A stretch of 7,254 nt of DNA, from the NCBI GenBank assembly GCA_934552695.1, contig CAKTER010000077.1, positions 1 through 7,254 on the forward strand, given 5' to 3'. Shown here in pieces: positions 5,240 through 7,254 of this stretch. The stretch is from an uncultured Eubacteriales bacterium. Its GTDB lineage: Bacteria > Bacillota > Clostridia > Lachnospirales > Anaerotignaceae. A program made the translations under genes and the position numbers. How positions within the stretch are numbered: the first letter of the stretch is position 1; every line of letters starts with the position of its first letter. Under the pieces are notes generated by a model. That model searched no databases. It saw only the letters and a program-made list of their open reading frames with translations, and was not told where the DNA came from.

Positions 5240-5302
5240 TTGCATGGTGCAATTGGTGCAGGGTCGATCGTGTTGCAGCCGGGGCTATGACCGCTGAGCG
5301 GT
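5240..5302. repeat. Palindromes in the leader of permease copy 1
   Basis: Two inverted repeats lie in the transcribed leader: TTGCA-TGG-TGCAA (5240-5252) and ACCGCT-G-AGCGGT (5290-5302). TGGTGCA also recurs directly at 9-bp spacing next to the first. They could be operator half-sites or small RNA stems; copy 2 does not share them. The remainder of the 5196-5423 leader shows only an SD-like AAAGGAGG near 5393 with no good coding frame behind it. Confidence 0.3.
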
Positions 5303-5423
5303 TGCCACAGCGCCAGTCCAGCCGCTTTTCCCTTTTTGTCCAAATGATGGTAGTACCCCCTACCGCAGATCTGTCCGAGCCTGTGTCCTCCTTTCTGGTA
5401 AATCTATTTAAAACCATATTCCC

Positions 5424-5452
5424 ATTGTGAACCATTTTTGTGTTTTTGACAA
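5424..5452 (-). promoter_or_regulatory. Promoter of permease copy 1
   Basis: TTGTCA (5447-5452) and CACAAT (5424-5429) are spaced 17 bp apart on the minus strand. The -10 matches consensus at four of six positions, weaker than other promoters here, suggesting a need for an activator. Start is expected near 5417, giving a leader of about 220 nt. Confidence 0.5.
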
Positions 5453-5459
5453 TATGGAG

Positions 5460-5474
5460 TTTTATACAAACCGC
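5460..5474 (-). promoter_or_regulatory. Conserved upstream box, copy 1
   Basis: The 15-mer GCGGTTTGTATAAAA on the minus strand ends 7 bp before the -35 of the copy 1 promoter. An identical 15-mer occupies the same position before copy 2. The core TTTGTATAAA is an imperfect inverted repeat. The position suits an activator site or UP element. Confidence 0.5.
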
Positions 5475-5562
5475 TGTTTTGGTAAATACCGGCTATTTTT
5501 TTCGCAGTCTCTTCTGTCATTTTGTATGTTTTGTATCCTCCCGTTCCATCCGGCCCGGCAAC

Positions 5563-5589
5563 AAAAAAACGCCGCACAAGGCGGCGTTT
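5563..5589 (-). terminator. Terminator of permease copy 2
   Basis: A 9-bp stem, AAACGCCGC (5567-5575) with GCGGCGTTT (5581-5589), a 5-nt loop identical to copy 1, and a T-run of seven. One G-C pair of the copy 1 stem is replaced by an A-T pair here on both arms, so pairing has been kept through sequence change. An upstream hairpin, AGGCCC with GGGCCT, is also retained with a loop two bases longer. Confidence 0.9.
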
Positions 5590-5624
5590 AAGAATAGGCC
5601 CGGGGGGCCTGCGGTGTGGGGTCG

Positions 5625-6947
5625 TTAGCAGATTCCGGCCATTGCCATGAGTAAGGTACAGATGGATACAACCAATGGAATCACCGTGCACTCCATAAAC
5701 GCATGGATGTATGCCTGCTTGTGAGTCAGGCCCGCAATCCGTAGGCTGGAGTTAATGGCGCCGTTATGGGGCAGCGAATCCAGGCCGCCGGAGGCAATGG
5801 AGGACACCCGGTGGATAAGCTGGGGATTGACGCCCATATCCAGGAACCGTTGGGCAAAGCTGTTTAGGCCAATGGCCAAGCCGCCGGAGGCAGACCCGGC
5901 AAAGCCGGCGCACACGTTTACGGCAATCAGCAGCTGTACCAGCGGGCCGCCGGGGAGACGGTCCAAGCCGGCAATAACCGAAGCGTACCCGGGGGTGATG
6001 GCCACCACGGAGCCAAAGCCCACCACGGCGCACACGGAAATGGTTACGCCAATGGATTGTTCCAGCCCCTGCGTTAGGGTTTGCATCACATTCGGCAGGT
6101 TTTTCCAATACAAGACAACCGCCGCTACAATCCCCACCAGCAGGGCCACCAATATGGATGGCAGCTCGAAGAAATTCAAAACCACCAGCAAGGCGATAGA
6201 CGGGATAAGCGCACGAACGATACCAATATCCACTTCTTGCAGATTAACCTCTTTAATCTGTTGGGCAATCACAGCGCCCGTAGGCAAAAAGCCCTCGCCT
6301 TTTTTCTTGCAGCGCCGATAAACGTACACAATATACATCAGCTCCAGCACCGTACAAATGATGGCCGAGAGGATACCCAGCATCGGCGCCGCCTTGGCGT
6401 CCGTCCCCAAATATTGTATGGGGATCAGGTTTTGGGCCGCCGGGGTGCCGGGCAGCATCGTCATGGTAATGGTACACGAGGCCCACATGCTGGTGTAAAA
6501 CAGATGCCAGGGAATATCCAGCTCCTCGTGCATGGATTTGGCAATCGATACCATAACAAACGTAATAACGAACAGGTTAATGCCGCCGTAGGTCAAAATC
6601 ACAATAACGGCGTGCAGCGAAAGCATCGCCACCAGCTCTTTGTTCTTTTTGGCCCGTCTCGACGCATTGACCAGGGTAACGGCAATGACCTGTGCCGCCC
6701 CCGAATCCCCCATGACCTTGGCAAACATGGACGCCATGGCAAACAGCAGGAAATAGTTTTTGGCATACCCTACAAAGCCCTCCATGTACGGGCCGGTCAG
6801 GGTCGCCCACACGGGTAGCCCGCCAAACAGCATGACCACTACCGCCGAAAGGGGCGCATACAAATAGATAGAAACCCCCTTAAACGATAGATATATCATC
6901 AGCGTTAAGCCAATAATAATCCCAATAATACTCACAGTTGGACTCAT
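5625..6947 (-). CDS. GntP-family permease copy 2, hydroxybutyrate-type (substrate inferred)
   Basis: A 440-aa permease that aligns with copy 1 without gaps; I count about 64 differences by hand, about 85% identity. Family blocks are kept: GDSGAAQ, MLPGTPAAQN, FGSVVAITPGY, GSASGGLAIG, ASGGLDSLPHNGAI and GLTHKQAY, so it should be functional and transport a related small hydroxy-carboxylate. Differences are not spread evenly: residues 150-158 (FYTSMWASC here, YNASAWASG in copy 1) and the loop 229-245 are the most changed, which could alter substrate range or control. The start at 6947 has the same AAGGAGGGGTTATC leader end as copy 1. It lies upstream of copy 1 in the transcription direction, but a strong terminator and a fresh promoter separate the two, so they are independent units. 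Confidence 0.85.
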   Translation of the reverse strand: MSPTVSIIGIIIGLTLMIYLSFKGVSIYLYAPLSAVVVMLFGGLPVWATLTGPYMEGFVGYAKNYFLLFAMASMFAKVMGDSGAAQVIAVTLVNASRRAKKNKELVAMLSLHAVIVILTYGGINLFVITFVMVSIAKSMHEELDIPWHLFYTSMWASCTITMTMLPGTPAAQNLIPIQYLGTDAKAAPMLGILSAIICTVLELMYIVYVYRRCKKKGEGFLPTGAVIAQQIKEVNLQEVDIGIVRALIPSIALLVVLNFFELPSILVALLVGIVAAVVLYWKNLPNVMQTLTQGLEQSIGVTISVCAVVGFGSVVAITPGYASVIAGLDRLPGGPLVQLLIAVNVCAGFAGSASGGLAIGLNSFAQRFLDMGVNPQLIHRVSSIASGGLDSLPHNGAINSSLRIAGLTHKQAYIHAFMECTVIPLVVSICTLLMAMAGIC

Positions 6948-7198
6948 GATAACCCCTCCTTGTTGCTATTTCTCTTGCAAATGAAACAATGAAACCAAAC
7001 TACAACAATCCAGTGTTACCAAGGGTCAATCTTTGCAGCCGGATGTGCCGACCGGGATGTAGTGCTTTCGGCTACCCTTTTCTCCCCTTCCTTTCAAACC
7101 CTTCTTTTCAAAAAACAAATCACGCTCGTTCCCCAACGACCGCAAGCCCCACTGGAACCTCCTCCCCTCTTTGGAAAAATACGCCAAAATATGCTTTT

Positions 7199-7227
7199 AT
7201 TGTAACCGATTCTCCTATTTTTTCCAA
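7199..7227 (-). promoter_or_regulatory. Promoter of permease copy 2
   Basis: TTGGAA (7222-7227) and TACAAT (7199-7204) are spaced 17 bp apart on the minus strand. Expected start is near 7192, with a leader of about 245 nt. The leader (6948-7198) contains no gene I can support. It holds a stretch related to the copy 1 leader, CCGGCTGCAA followed by GAT-GACCCT, and a GTAG...CTAC stem near 7060-7076. Confidence 0.55.
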
Positions 7228-7234
7228 TCTGTCT

Positions 7235-7249
7235 TTTTATACAAACCGC
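7235..7249 (-). promoter_or_regulatory. Conserved upstream box, copy 2
   Basis: The same GCGGTTTGTATAAAA 15-mer as at 5460-5474, again ending 7 bp before the -35. The flanking DNA between box and promoter differs between the copies, so the box is conserved beyond its surroundings. Confidence 0.5.
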
Positions 7250-7254
7250 AATAC

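Larger units (their letters stand above)
3813..7249. repeat. Tandem duplication of a complete permease unit (period about 1.75 kb)
   Basis: Two direct units each run from the upstream box through promoter, leader, permease gene and 3' hairpins to the terminator. The offset is 1752 bp at the start and stop codons, 1750 bp at the terminator and 1775 bp at the upstream box, so all length change is in non-coding parts. The right-hand unit may begin beyond the window edge. Confidence 0.85.

Noticed and set aside
5196..5435. 80-residue N-terminal extension of permease copy 1
   Set aside because: Copy 2 has no such extension, the extra residues show no homology, and the AAGGAGG site points clearly to 5195.
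3873..6947. CRISPR array or short-period repeats in the right half
   Set aside because: The repetition is one large duplication at about 1.75 kb, with no short regularly spaced repeats.

Overview
The window looks like chromosome from a fairly GC-rich Firmicute, most likely a class Clostridia gut anaerobe of Oscillospiraceae type. The signs are a strong AAGGAGG-type ribosome binding site in front of every intact gene, sigma-A promoters with a TATACT -10, intrinsic hairpin-plus-T terminators after most genes, a Cys/Gly/Asn-rich small membrane peptide of the kind common in spore formers, and Firmicutes-type protein families. The taxon is an inference. Every intact gene reads on the minus strand; the only plus-strand coding trace is a broken protease.

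Layout, left to right. (1) 1-209: start of a small rubredoxin-like zinc/iron-ribbon protein that runs off the left edge, with a textbook sigma-A promoter. (2) 242-945: two small lineage-type genes, a 135-aa protein with an internal helical repeat and a 58-aa two-segment membrane peptide with its own internal repeat, separated by a clear terminator. (3) 1014-2300: a degraded patch. A subtilase (S8) fragment on the plus strand stops just after its catalytic His motif and meets, tail to tail, the cut C-terminus of a large serine recombinase on the minus strand. This looks like the scar of a lost mobile element. (4) 2309-3441: a complete NAD-dependent 3-hydroxyacyl-CoA / 3-hydroxyacid dehydrogenase with promoter, leader hairpin and terminator. 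(5) 3442-3812: a long non-coding gap that contains a well-formed candidate small RNA with its own promoter, two hairpins and a terminator. (6) 3813-7254: a tandem duplication (period about 1.75 kb) of a 440-aa GntP-family permease. Each copy has its own promoter, leader and terminator. The proteins are about 85% identical by hand count with no gaps, and a 15-bp element lies exactly 7 bp upstream of the -35 box in both.

How it may fit together: the permeases carry the motifs of the GntP branch often annotated as 3-hydroxybutyrate permeases, and the dehydrogenase belongs to the family that oxidises 3-hydroxy acids or their CoA esters. A plausible reading is uptake of small hydroxy acids followed by NAD-linked oxidation. 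Each gene has its own promoter and terminator, so this is a neighbourhood and not one operon. I found no CRISPR array, tRNA, rRNA or complete mobile element. The most unusual signals are the candidate sRNA, the protease/recombinase junction, and the duplicated permease units with a shared upstream box and a compensated terminator stem.
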